Shown here: piece after piece, positions 33,742 through 42,156 of the stretch
Position numbering within the stretch: the stretch's first letter is position 1
How the letters are laid out: each line of letters opens with the position of its first letter
Position numbers and translations under genes: made by a program
Notes under the pieces: generated by a model
What the model was told of the DNA's origin: nothing
What the model saw: only the letters and a program-made list of their open reading frames with translations
Database searches by the model: none
Origin: Pseudomonas sp. IPO3778
GTDB taxonomy: Bacteria > Pseudomonadota > Gammaproteobacteria > Pseudomonadales > Pseudomonadaceae
Assembly (NCBI RefSeq): GCF_013386825.1
Contig: NZ_JACARC010000041.1
Span: 495-64,494, forward strand
Direction of reading: 5' to 3'
DNA: 64,000 bases

Positions 33742-34989
33742 ATGAACGAATTAGCCATCCACGGCGGGCCCCGCGCTATCGAGGGGACGTTGCCAAGCTT
33801 CCGTGACGCGTCCGGGCGCACCTTCGGTGCCGAGGAAGAACGGTTGCTGCTGGAAGTGATCCGCTCCGGCAGCCTGTCCTTTCTGGTCGGCCCCAAGACC
33901 CGACAGTTCGAGCAACGCTTTGCCGAACTGTATGACGTATCGACCGCCGTCGCCGTCGCCAATGGCACGGCAGCCCTGCATACCGCGGTGATCTTCCTGA
34001 ACCCGGAACCGGGCGACGAGATCATCCTGTCGCCGGTCACCGACATTGGCACGGTGATTCCGGTGCTCGCGCAGTTGGCGGTGCCGGTGTTCGCCGATGT
34101 CGACCCGCTGACGCAGAACCTCGACCCGGCCTCCATCGAAAAGAACATCACCCCACGCACCCGCGCGATCATCGTGACCCATGTGTTTGGCCATCCGGCA
34201 GACATGGACGCGATCATGGCGATCGCCCGCAAGCACAACCTGTTTGTCATCGAAGACTGCGCCCAGGCGCACCTGGCTTACTACAAGGGCCAGTTGTGCG
34301 GCACGTTTGGCGATGTGGGCTGCTTCAGCTTCCAGCAATCCAAGCACATGACCACCGGCGATGGCGGCATGGTCATCAGTAACCGCAGCGAATACCACGG
34401 CCGGGGCCTGCGCGCCTGCAGCGACAAGGGTTGGCCACGGGAGCGCGGTGGCCGCGACCACTTGTTCCTGGCACCCAACTACCACATGACCGAATTGCAG
34501 GCGGCGGTGGGTTTGGCGCAGGTCGAGAAACTGCAGCAGTTTGTCGACGCGCGGGTCGCGTCGGCTGATCGCCTGACCGAACTGCTGGACGGCTTGGCCA
34601 TCCAGCCGGTGTTGCCGCTGCCGGGGACCCTTGGGGTGTACTTTTTCTATTCGTTCCGTGTGGACACGGCGCAATTGACGGTGCCGATGCCGGACGTGAT
34701 GAAAGCGCTGGTGGCCGAAGGGATTGATGGCTTTATCGGTTACCCGGGCGAGGTGCCGTTGTACCGCTACCCGGTGATCCGCGAACGCAAGACCTTCGGC
34801 ACCTCGGGGTTGCCCTTTACCTTGCCGGGTGTCACCCCGCAGGACTTTTCCGGCAGCGTTTGCCCGGTGGCAGAGAAGGCCTGCAAGGAAACGGTGTGCA
34901 TGTGGTGGACCGACCGTTTCGAGGAGCAACACCTGCAAGGCATCGCCCAGGCGATTCGCAAAGTCCTGACCGCCTATGGCCGAGGTTGA
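33742..34989 (+). CDS. DegT/DnrJ/EryC1-family aminotransferase
   Basis: This 415-residue PLP enzyme begins at the ATG at 33742 after AAGGA. The PLP lysine is in FSFQQSKHMTTGDGG, and VANGTAALH and VIEDCAQAH supply phosphate and ring contacts. The SFQ...KxMTxGxGG pattern resembles AHBA-synthase and cyclitol aminotransferases more than ArnB. It could remove or add an amino group on a sugar or cyclitol. It follows the AroE-like gene by 33 bp and precedes the semialdehyde dehydrogenase by 6 bp, forming a three-gene unit. Confidence 0.85.
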   Translation: MNELAIHGGPRAIEGTLPSFRDASGRTFGAEEERLLLEVIRSGSLSFLVGPKTRQFEQRFAELYDVSTAVAVANGTAALHTAVIFLNPEPGDEIILSPVTDIGTVIPVLAQLAVPVFADVDPLTQNLDPASIEKNITPRTRAIIVTHVFGHPADMDAIMAIARKHNLFVIEDCAQAHLAYYKGQLCGTFGDVGCFSFQQSKHMTTGDGGMVISNRSEYHGRGLRACSDKGWPRERGGRDHLFLAPNYHMTELQAAVGLAQVEKLQQFVDARVASADRLTELLDGLAIQPVLPLPGTLGVYFFYSFRVDTAQLTVPMPDVMKALVAEGIDGFIGYPGEVPLYRYPVIRERKTFGTSGLPFTLPGVTPQDFSGSVCPVAEKACKETVCMWWTDRFEEQHLQGIAQAIRKVLTAYGRG

Positions 34990-34995
34990 GACCCG

Positions 34996-36597
34996 ATGGA
35001 CGAAGATATGAACATGCCCCCTGTGCTCGGCCAACAGTTTATCGCGGGGGGCCGTAGCGGCCTCGGCGAGCCCCGTCACCGGAGCGTCGATGCCGCCACG
35101 GGCGAAGCCTTGCCGTGGGCGTTCCACCAGGCCACGCTGGACGAAGTCGGGCAAGCCGCCCTGGCGGCAAAAAATGCCTTCGGTGTTTATCGCCAACTGA
35201 GCCCGGTGCGGCGCGCGGAATTTCTTGAAGCGATCGCCGAGGAACTGGAGGCGCTGGACCAGCACTTCGTGGCCACCGTGTGCCGGGAAACCGCGCTGCC
35301 CGCCGCGCGGATCCAGGGCGAACGCCTGCGCACCAGTCATCAGATGCGCCTGTTCGCCCAGACGCTGCGCCGGGGCGACTTCCTCGGTGCGCGGATTGAC
35401 CTGGCGCTGCCGGATCGCCAACCGTTGCCACGGGTCGACCTGCGCCAGTACCGCATTGGTGTCGGGCCGGTGGCGGTGTTTGGTGCGAGCAATTTCCCCT
35501 TGGCGTTCTCCACGGCGGGTGGCGATACGGCCTCGGCGCTGGCGGCCGGTTGCCCGGTGGTGGTCAAGGCCCACAGTGGTCATATGGCCACGGCTGACCA
35601 GGTGGGCTGCGCCATCGAGCGCGCGGCCAAACGCACGGGCATGCCGGCGGGCGTGTTCAACATGATTTTCGGCGAGGGCGTCGGTGCGGACCTGATCAGG
35701 CACCCGGCGATCCAGGCGGTGGGGTTTACCGGTTCGCTGCACGGTGGCAACGCCCTGTGCAAGATCGCCGCCGAACGGGCGCAGCCGATACCGGTGTTTG
35801 CCGAGATGTCCAGCATCAACCCGGTCATCCTGCTGCCCGATGCGCTGGCAGCCCGTGGCGCAGCCCTCGCGGGCGAGCTGGCCGGGTCGGTGGTGCTGGG
35901 GGCAGGGCAGTTCTGTACCAACCCTGGCCTGGTGCTCGGGATCCGTGGCCCGGCCTTCACCGCGTTCACTCAACAGCTCCAGGCGCACCTGCAGGCACAG
36001 GCACCGCAGACCTTGCTCAATGCCGGGGGCCTGCGCAGTTATCAGAAGGGCGTCAATGCCTTGAAGACGTGCCCGGGTGTCGCGCACCTGGCAGGGCCGT
36101 CGCAGGAGGGCAACAAGGCGCAGGCGCACCTGTTCAAGGCCGACCTGGCGTTGCTGCTGGAAGGGCATGCCTTGCTACAGGAAGAAGTCTTCGGCCCTGC
36201 CACCGTGCTGATCGAAGTGGCAGACGATGGGCAGCTCGAGCAAGCGGTGCAGGCGTTGCGCGGCCAATTGACGGCGACCCTCATCGGTGAACCGAGCGAC
36301 CTGCACCACTACCAATGGCTGGTGCCGCTGCTGGAGGAGAAGGTCGGCCGCATCCTGGTCAATGGTTATCCGACTGGCGTCGAAGTGTGCGACGCCATGG
36401 TGCATGGCGGCCCTTACCCGGCGACCAGCGATGCCCGAGGCACCTCGGTGGGCAGTCTGGCGATTGATCGGTTCCTGCGGCCGGTGTGCTATCAGAATTA
36501 CCCGGACAGCCTGTTGCCCGCCGCGTTGCAGAACGCCAACCCCCTGGGTATCAAGCGGTTGGTGACGGGGGAGTGGACCCTCGACCCCGTGGGTTAA
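34996..36597 (+). CDS. 2-oxoglutarate semialdehyde (2,5-dioxovalerate) dehydrogenase
   Basis: This 533-residue aldehyde dehydrogenase has VFGASNFPLAFSTAGGDTAS, the catalytic glutamate in FAEMSSINP and the nucleophilic cysteine in GQFCTNPG. Those signatures and the length mark the KGSADH branch, which ends the non-phosphorylative sugar acid route by making 2-oxoglutarate. The DapA-family enzyme at 22068 would supply its substrate. ATGs at 34996 and 35008 are both possible. It converges on the MFS gene, the stop codons overlapping by 4 bp. Confidence 0.9.
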   Translation: MDEDMNMPPVLGQQFIAGGRSGLGEPRHRSVDAATGEALPWAFHQATLDEVGQAALAAKNAFGVYRQLSPVRRAEFLEAIAEELEALDQHFVATVCRETALPAARIQGERLRTSHQMRLFAQTLRRGDFLGARIDLALPDRQPLPRVDLRQYRIGVGPVAVFGASNFPLAFSTAGGDTASALAAGCPVVVKAHSGHMATADQVGCAIERAAKRTGMPAGVFNMIFGEGVGADLIRHPAIQAVGFTGSLHGGNALCKIAAERAQPIPVFAEMSSINPVILLPDALAARGAALAGELAGSVVLGAGQFCTNPGLVLGIRGPAFTAFTQQLQAHLQAQAPQTLLNAGGLRSYQKGVNALKTCPGVAHLAGPSQEGNKAQAHLFKADLALLLEGHALLQEEVFGPATVLIEVADDGQLEQAVQALRGQLTATLIGEPSDLHHYQWLVPLLEEKVGRILVNGYPTGVEVCDAMVHGGPYPATSDARGTSVGSLAIDRFLRPVCYQNYPDSLLPAALQNANPLGIKRLVTGEWTLDPVG

Positions 36598-37799
36598 GTG
36601 CGCGGCTGAGGTTGCAAGTGCGCCGGCAAGCGGCGCAGCGTCCACCACACCGTGAGCATCGCCGCCACCGCACTCAGGGCGATGCCGACCAACATCGGCG
36701 CCGGGGTGTGGTCGGCGAACAAGCCGGCCAGGGACATGGCCGCGGCGGCGGTGATCATCTGGATCGCCCCCAGTAGCGCCGACGCCGAGCCGGCCACGGC
36801 GCCATGATCTTCCAGGGACAGCACCCCGGCCGCCGGCAACAGCAGGCCAAGGAAACCAAAACCGATAAACAGCAGCGCCATCATCCACGGCAGGCTGTTG
36901 CCCCATAGCGTGGTGAGGGCCAACACGCTCATGACCGTGGCCACGCCGAGCACGGACCCGCGAATCAACGGCGCCAGGCCGAAACGGGCACTCAAGCGCG
37001 CCGTCAGTTGGCTGAGGGCAAAAAACGACGCGGCATTGAGGGCAAAGCACAGGCTGAATTGGGTCGGTGTCAGCCCGTAATACTCGATGTACACGAACGG
37101 CGCGCTGCCGATGAACACAAAGAACGTCGCCAGGCCAAAACCGCCCACCACCGACAACCCGGTAAACACCGGGTCGCGCAGTAACGCGCCGTAGCTGCCG
37201 AACGCACTGCCCAGGGTTTTGCCCAGGCGGCGTTCGGCGGGGTGGGTTTCCGGCAGTTGCACGATGGTCATGATCAGGCACAACACGGCGGCCACAGCCA
37301 GCACTAAAAACACTTCGCGCCAGCTCCACACCGCAATGATCAGGCTGCCGGCCAACGGGGCGAGAATCGGTGAAATACTCACCACCAGCATCAACAACGC
37401 CATCAAGCGTGCGGCTTCATGGCCGGTGTACAAGTCGCGCACCACCGCCCGGGGAATCACCATCCCGGCACAGGCGCCAAAGGCCTGCAACGCCCGGAAG
37501 CCAATCAGCACCTCAATGGAGGGGGCGAGGGCGCAACCTATGCTGCCCACGATGAAAATCACCAGGCCGGCATAGATCGGCGGCTTGCGCCCAAACACGT
37601 CGCTGATCGGGCCGTAGAACAACTGGCACACACCGATGATCAGGAAGAACACCGTCAGGCTCATCTGCACCGCAGCAGGCGAAGCGTGCAGGCTGGCGCC
37701 CAAGGTCGGCAAGGCCGGCAGGTAAATGTCGATGGCAAACGGGCCGACGGCGGTGATCAAACCCAGTAGCAGGGCGAGGTGGGCGATACTTCGAGACAT
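36594..37799 (-). CDS. Bcr/CflA-type MFS transporter
   Basis: This 401-residue protein starts at the ATG at 37799, giving the usual MFS N-terminus with LLLGLITAVGPFAIDIYLPALP. The loop GPISDVFGRKPP between helices 2 and 3 is the family motif. About 12 membrane segments are visible. Relatives export bicyclomycin, chloramphenicol or metabolites by proton antiport. It is convergent with the semialdehyde dehydrogenase gene and may or may not belong to the same regulon; I saw no operator copy before it. Confidence 0.87.
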   Translation of the reverse strand: MSRSIAHLALLLGLITAVGPFAIDIYLPALPTLGASLHASPAAVQMSLTVFFLIIGVCQLFYGPISDVFGRKPPIYAGLVIFIVGSIGCALAPSIEVLIGFRALQAFGACAGMVIPRAVVRDLYTGHEAARLMALLMLVVSISPILAPLAGSLIIAVWSWREVFLVLAVAAVLCLIMTIVQLPETHPAERRLGKTLGSAFGSYGALLRDPVFTGLSVVGGFGLATFFVFIGSAPFVYIEYYGLTPTQFSLCFALNAASFFALSQLTARLSARFGLAPLIRGSVLGVATVMSVLALTTLWGNSLPWMMALLFIGFGFLGLLLPAAGVLSLEDHGAVAGSASALLGAIQMITAAAAMSLAGLFADHTPAPMLVGIALSAVAAMLTVWWTLRRLPAHLQPQPRT

Positions 37800-38011
37800 G
37801 GGGCGACCAGGCGGCGGTAAAAAGAGGGGCCAGCTTAGTGATCGACCCCGACGCTTACAAGCCATCGCCGCGATGCCAAGCCCCGCTGGGTGTGAGATAG
37901 AGGCAAAGTGCCAGGCTCCAAAAACTCAGATGATCAACGTTGTGTAACCTGATTGTTGCAATTTGTATCCAATACTCCTGTCTCCGCCGCCCAGTCCCAA
38001 GGAGTATCGCT

Positions 38012-40645
38012 ATGCAGGTCATCCCGGTCGATAACATCCCCAGCAAAGGTGCCAACGCCAACTGGAACAAGGCCGTTTCCAAGGCCGTGGACAATCCACC
38101 TGCCGATAACACCTTCGGGCCGGACATGAAGCGACCTGAGGGTGATTTTCGCAGTGCCCAGCAGATCATCGACGACAACCCATTGCTCAAGAACCTGGGT
38201 AACCAGAGCGGTGTGAAAGATAAACTCAAGGAGCGTGTCGGCGATTTCGAGCACGATCCGGACGCGGCGTACCGAGCCTCCAAGGTCCTGGAACACGTGG
38301 AAAAACTCGATGAAAACGGCCAGTTGATCACCACCCGCCTTTCCGAACGCAACGATGCCGGCAATGGCAAGATCGACGGTTTCACCAAGGGCGGCGACGC
38401 GCGGCACGGGACCGAGGCCGGGCGTCTGCAGGACTTTGGCAAGTACGGTTGGGACAGCCTCAAGGGCAACCTGCCGTTGACTGTACCGGCGCCGATGTCG
38501 CCGCCCAAGGGTGATGCGCCCTCCAACCATTTGCCGTTGCCGGGTGAGGGGCGGCCCATGGGCGACACTCGCAGTGCCCAGCAGATCATCGACGACAACC
38601 CTTTATTGAAAAACCTGGGCAACCAGAGCGGGGTCAAGGACAAGCTGCGCGAGCGGGTCGGTGACTTTGAGCACGACCCGGATGCGGCCTGGCGTGCGGC
38701 CCAGGTGCTCAACTACGTGGAAAACTACGACGAAACCGGCAAGCACATTGATGGCGGCAGCGCGGGCAATGGCCGCATCGACGGCTTCACCAAGGACGGC
38801 GAGGCACGCCACGGCACAGAGGCCGGGCGCCTACAGGATTTTGGCAAATACGGCTACGACAACCTCAAGGGCCTGGATGGCAACAGTGCCGACGACCAGA
38901 TCAAGGACCTTAACGCCCAGGCAACGGAGGCGGCGGTCAAGGCCGCCGGCGGTGACGCGTCCAAAGTCGGCGCGGACTACTTTGTCAGCGGCAAGAGCAG
39001 CGCCAGCGGGGCGGATAAAGTCGCGGCGATCATCCAGTTGTCTACCGGGCTGGCCAACTTCCAGGCCGGCGCCGATGCCTTTGCCCACCAGGGGCCGGAC
39101 TCAGACACATCGTGGTCCGGTGAGGGCAAATCACCCGGCCAGCAACGCGAGGACTTCACCAAGGATGTGCAGAGCCGCATCGATAAACTCAGCCAAGACC
39201 CGGACTTACAGCAGTTCCTCAATACCCAGGGCACTGAGCAGTTACAGAAAGGGGTCGCCGCCGACCCTGCATTGAAAGCGGAAATGGAACGCCGCCTGGA
39301 CGCTTCGTCCAGCACCGATGCCCTGGAAAGCGCGTTTGCCGCCAAGGACGCCAACGGCAACCCGGTGAGCACCACCGAGGCGTTGTCGAATTTTATCAAG
39401 CACCCGGACTTCTACGCCCAGGCGCTGGGCAAAAAGCCGGACTACAAAAAAGCCCTGGAAAACGCGCCGCAAGACATCAAGGACAAGGTCAAGGCCGAGT
39501 ACGAACACATCAGCTCCGGCAAAGAGATCAACGACCTGATCGCCAGCGGTGTGGCACCGGACAAAGCGGTGATTCAGTCCGGCGTCAACAAGGCGATTTT
39601 CGACGCGGTACTTGACGACAAGACCGTGCAGGCCGGTAGCGCCACGTTCAACGATGCGACCGCCAAGCTTGGCCGTGAGGACTTGCTCAAGGGCCAGACC
39701 ATCGATGATTTTTATCGCGGCCTGGGCGTCACCGGCGCGAACGACCCGCGCCTTGAGCAAGTGATCAACGACAACATAGCCAGCTTTACCGTGCCCGGCG
39801 AAGCGCCGCCGAAGACCGCCGATATCATCAGCGGCATCCGCGCGGTGGAAGACGCCATGCGCGGCGGCGCCAAGTTTGACGATGCCATCAAAAAAGTCGA
39901 GAGCACCTGGGGCGGCAAGCTGCCGTCGGGCGTCAGCGCGGCGTATAAGGCCGGGGTCATGCACGGGGTCTCCGGCGTGTTGCTGGCCGGCGCGATCGGC
40001 ACACGCATTGCCAATGGCAAGGGCGGCAGCACGGCGCAGACGGTTGGCCAGTCGTTCCAGGCGGCCGGCCTGTTCATGGAAGGCGGGTCCAAGTTTGTCC
40101 AGGATCAGTTCACCCGGGCCAGCCAGGGCGATTACAAATTCGACGCCCCCAAGTACGTAAAAGACGTGGAGAACGTTGGCAAAAGCCTCGGTGGCGTGGC
40201 CGGTAACGTACTGGGTCTGGTCACGGGCGCACTGTCGGCGAAGAACTCGGCCCAGAGCGGTGACAAGGTGGCCGCCGGTTTCCAGGGCACCTTTGCTGGC
40301 CTCAATGGCCTGTCGGCAGTGGCGGGTGCGGTGGAGGTCGCCACCTATGTGGTGCCGCGCATTACCACCGTCGCCGCAGGCGTGGCGGAGGCGGCCGGCG
40401 TCATCGGTGGTGCCGCGGGCGCCCTGGCCGGCGCGGTGGGCGGCGTTGCGGCAGTGGGTGGCTTGATCTACGCGATCATCGCCGATATCAAGGCCGACAA
40501 TGCGCGCCAGAAGCAAGAGGCGGATTGGTACAAGGGGCTGACCGATCAGCTCGGTGGCTTCGGGCTGACCCCGCCGCCGCTGGACGTGATTATTGCGCCG
40601 AAGAACGGCTACATACCGGTGGGCAATCCCAGCGTCAATTACTGA
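38012..40645 (+). CDS. HrpK-like type III effector/translocator domain protein
   Basis: This 877-residue protein starts at the ATG at 38012 behind AAGGAG. It has no signal peptide. Residues about 47-152 and 187-287 are a tandem duplication, each with RSAQQIIDDNPLLKNLGNQ and an Asn-Gly-rich (AGNGxIDGFTK) EF-hand-like loop. The C-terminal third holds two Gly/Ala-rich hydrophobic stretches that could enter membranes. It resembles HrpK/HrpF-type translocators. No type III secretion genes or HrpL box are visible, so its export route is open. It is monocistronic and ends at a hairpin. Confidence 0.7.
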   Translation: MQVIPVDNIPSKGANANWNKAVSKAVDNPPADNTFGPDMKRPEGDFRSAQQIIDDNPLLKNLGNQSGVKDKLKERVGDFEHDPDAAYRASKVLEHVEKLDENGQLITTRLSERNDAGNGKIDGFTKGGDARHGTEAGRLQDFGKYGWDSLKGNLPLTVPAPMSPPKGDAPSNHLPLPGEGRPMGDTRSAQQIIDDNPLLKNLGNQSGVKDKLRERVGDFEHDPDAAWRAAQVLNYVENYDETGKHIDGGSAGNGRIDGFTKDGEARHGTEAGRLQDFGKYGYDNLKGLDGNSADDQIKDLNAQATEAAVKAAGGDASKVGADYFVSGKSSASGADKVAAIIQLSTGLANFQAGADAFAHQGPDSDTSWSGEGKSPGQQREDFTKDVQSRIDKLSQDPDLQQFLNTQGTEQLQKGVAADPALKAEMERRLDASSSTDALESAFAAKDANGNPVSTTEALSNFIKHPDFYAQALGKKPDYKKALENAPQDIKDKVKAEYEHISSGKEINDLIASGVAPDKAVIQSGVNKAIFDAVLDDKTVQAGSATFNDATAKLGREDLLKGQTIDDFYRGLGVTGANDPRLEQVINDNIASFTVPGEAPPKTADIISGIRAVEDAMRGGAKFDDAIKKVESTWGGKLPSGVSAAYKAGVMHGVSGVLLAGAIGTRIANGKGGSTAQTVGQSFQAAGLFMEGGSKFVQDQFTRASQGDYKFDAPKYVKDVENVGKSLGGVAGNVLGLVTGALSAKNSAQSGDKVAAGFQGTFAGLNGLSAVAGAVEVATYVVPRITTVAAGVAEAAGVIGGAAGALAGAVGGVAAVGGLIYAIIADIKADNARQKQEADWYKGLTDQLGGFGLTPPPLDVIIAPKNGYIPVGNPSVNY
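38150..38873 (+). repeat. Internal tandem duplication in the HrpK-like gene
   Basis: Two segments of about 310 bp, 38150-38468 and 38570-38873, encode nearly the same 100-residue unit. At the DNA level the run from GCAGTGCCCAGCAGATCATC onward is almost identical in both. The copies are separated by a proline-rich linker of about 35 residues. The second copy lacks several residues in the variable loop before AGNG. Confidence 0.85.
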
Positions 40646-40652
40646 GTGGCAG

Positions 40653-40682
40653 CAGCCTGTGCCGGCGCACCGGCACAGGCTG
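40653..40682. terminator. Hairpin between convergent genes
   Basis: CAGCCTGTGCCGG and its exact complement enclose a CGCA loop. The 13-bp perfect stem lies between the HrpK-like stop and the fumC stop and can end transcription from both sides, although T runs are lacking. Confidence 0.75.
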
Positions 40683-40692
40683 ACTCAGCCGA

Positions 40693-42153
40693 TCATGCGC
40701 CACCGACACCGTTGCCCACCATGTGCCCCGGCACGATGATGCGGTCATAGTCCTGCTCGCTGACCTTGCCGGACTTGAGCGCCGCGGCCTTGAGCGTCGA
40801 ACCTGTGGCCTGGGCATCCTCGGCAATGTGCGCCGAGTTCTGGTAGCCGATCACCGGCGACAGGGCCGTTACCAGCATCAGGTTGTTGTCCAGGTAGCTC
40901 TGGATTTTCTCGCGATCCAGCTCGGTGCCTTCCACGGAATACGTGCGGAATTTCTCGCAGCCATCCGCCAGGAGGGTGGCCGAGTGCAGGACGTTGTTGA
41001 TGATGATCGGGCGCATCGCGTTCAGCTCAAAGTTGCCCTGGCTGCCGGCGAAGGCCACGGCCGTGTCGTCGCCGATCACCTGGATGGCGATCATCACCAT
41101 GGCTTCGCACTGGGTCGGGTTGACCTTGCCGGGCATGATCGACGACCCCGGTTCGTTGGCCGGCAGCTTGAGTTCGCCCAACCCGCAACGCGGGCCCGAG
41201 GCCAGCCAGCGCATGTCGTTGGCAATCTTCATCAGCGCCACTGCGGCGCCACGCAGCGCGGCACTGGCGCGCACCATCGCATCGAGGGAGCCCTGGGCCA
41301 TGAACTTGTTCGGCGCGGTCACGAATGGCTTGCCGGTCAGCTCGGCGATCTTCGCCGCAATGTTGACCGAAAACCCTTCGGGGGCATTCAGCCCGGTGCC
41401 GACAGCCGTACCGCCGAGGGCCAATTCGTAGAGGCCTTTGCGGCTATGCTGGATCTCGGCGCTGCACGCGCGGATCTGTGCCGCCCAGCCGCTCCATTCC
41501 TGGCCCACCGACAACGGCGTGGCATCTTCCAGGTGGGTGCGGCCAACCTTGATCACGTCCATCCAGCCTTGGGCCTTGTTCTCGATGGTCTCGGCGAGCC
41601 GGTCCAGTTCCGGCACCAGTCGTTCATCAATCAGGGTGATGGCGGCAATGTGCATGGCCGTGGGGAAACTGTCGTTGGATGACTGGCCCATGTTCACATC
41701 ATCGTTGGGCCCGACCGGGTGCTGGCTGCCGAGGGTGCCGCCGAGCAATTGGATCGCGCGGTTAGACAGCACTTCGTTGACGTTCATGTTGGACTGGGTG
41801 CCTGAACCGGTCTGCCAGACATACAGCGGGAAGTGCGCGTCGAGTTGGCCGGTAATGGCTTCGTCAGCGGCCTGCACGATGGCGGCGCTTTTCCATTGCG
41901 CCAGGCGCCCGGCCTCGGCGTTGACCAGGGCACAGGCTTTTTTCACCACACCATAAGCGTGGTAGACCGACTTGGGCATGCGGTCATTGCCAATGGAGAA
42001 GTGTTGCAGAGAGCGCTGGGTCTGGGCGCCCCAGTATTTGTCCGCGGGCACATCGACCGTGCCCATGCTGTCGAATTCGCTGCGCTTGCCGTCGGCGTCG
42101 AGGCCGATGGCGATGTTCTGCAGGGTAGGAGGGTGTGCAGTGGAATCGGTCAT
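40693..42153 (-). CDS. fumC: Class II fumarate hydratase
   Basis: This 486-residue enzyme interconverts fumarate and malate without an iron-sulfur cluster. The signature GSSIMPGKVNPTQ and the substrate sites GSGTQSNMNVNE and GRTHLEDATPL are complete. An N-terminal extension of about 20 residues exceeds the usual 464. In Pseudomonas a FumC is often induced by iron limitation or oxidative stress. Here it lies 3 bp after the ThrE-like gene and downstream of mqo, so two malate enzymes may share one transcript. Confidence 0.93.
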   Translation of the reverse strand: MTDSTAHPPTLQNIAIGLDADGKRSEFDSMGTVDVPADKYWGAQTQRSLQHFSIGNDRMPKSVYHAYGVVKKACALVNAEAGRLAQWKSAAIVQAADEAITGQLDAHFPLYVWQTGSGTQSNMNVNEVLSNRAIQLLGGTLGSQHPVGPNDDVNMGQSSNDSFPTAMHIAAITLIDERLVPELDRLAETIENKAQGWMDVIKVGRTHLEDATPLSVGQEWSGWAAQIRACSAEIQHSRKGLYELALGGTAVGTGLNAPEGFSVNIAAKIAELTGKPFVTAPNKFMAQGSLDAMVRASAALRGAAVALMKIANDMRWLASGPRCGLGELKLPANEPGSSIMPGKVNPTQCEAMVMIAIQVIGDDTAVAFAGSQGNFELNAMRPIIINNVLHSATLLADGCEKFRTYSVEGTELDREKIQSYLDNNLMLVTALSPVIGYQNSAHIAEDAQATGSTLKAAALKSGKVSEQDYDRIIVPGHMVGNGVGGA

Positions 42154-42156
42154 GGT

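Noticed and set aside
33742..34989. DegT aminotransferase as the missing arnB
   Set aside because: Its motifs (SFQQSKHMTTGDGG) and its neighbours differ from ArnB, and it shares the operator of the sugar locus, not the arn operon.
37866..38011. HrpL box before the HrpK-like gene
   Set aside because: No GGAACC with a CCAC element at 15-16 bp spacing is present.
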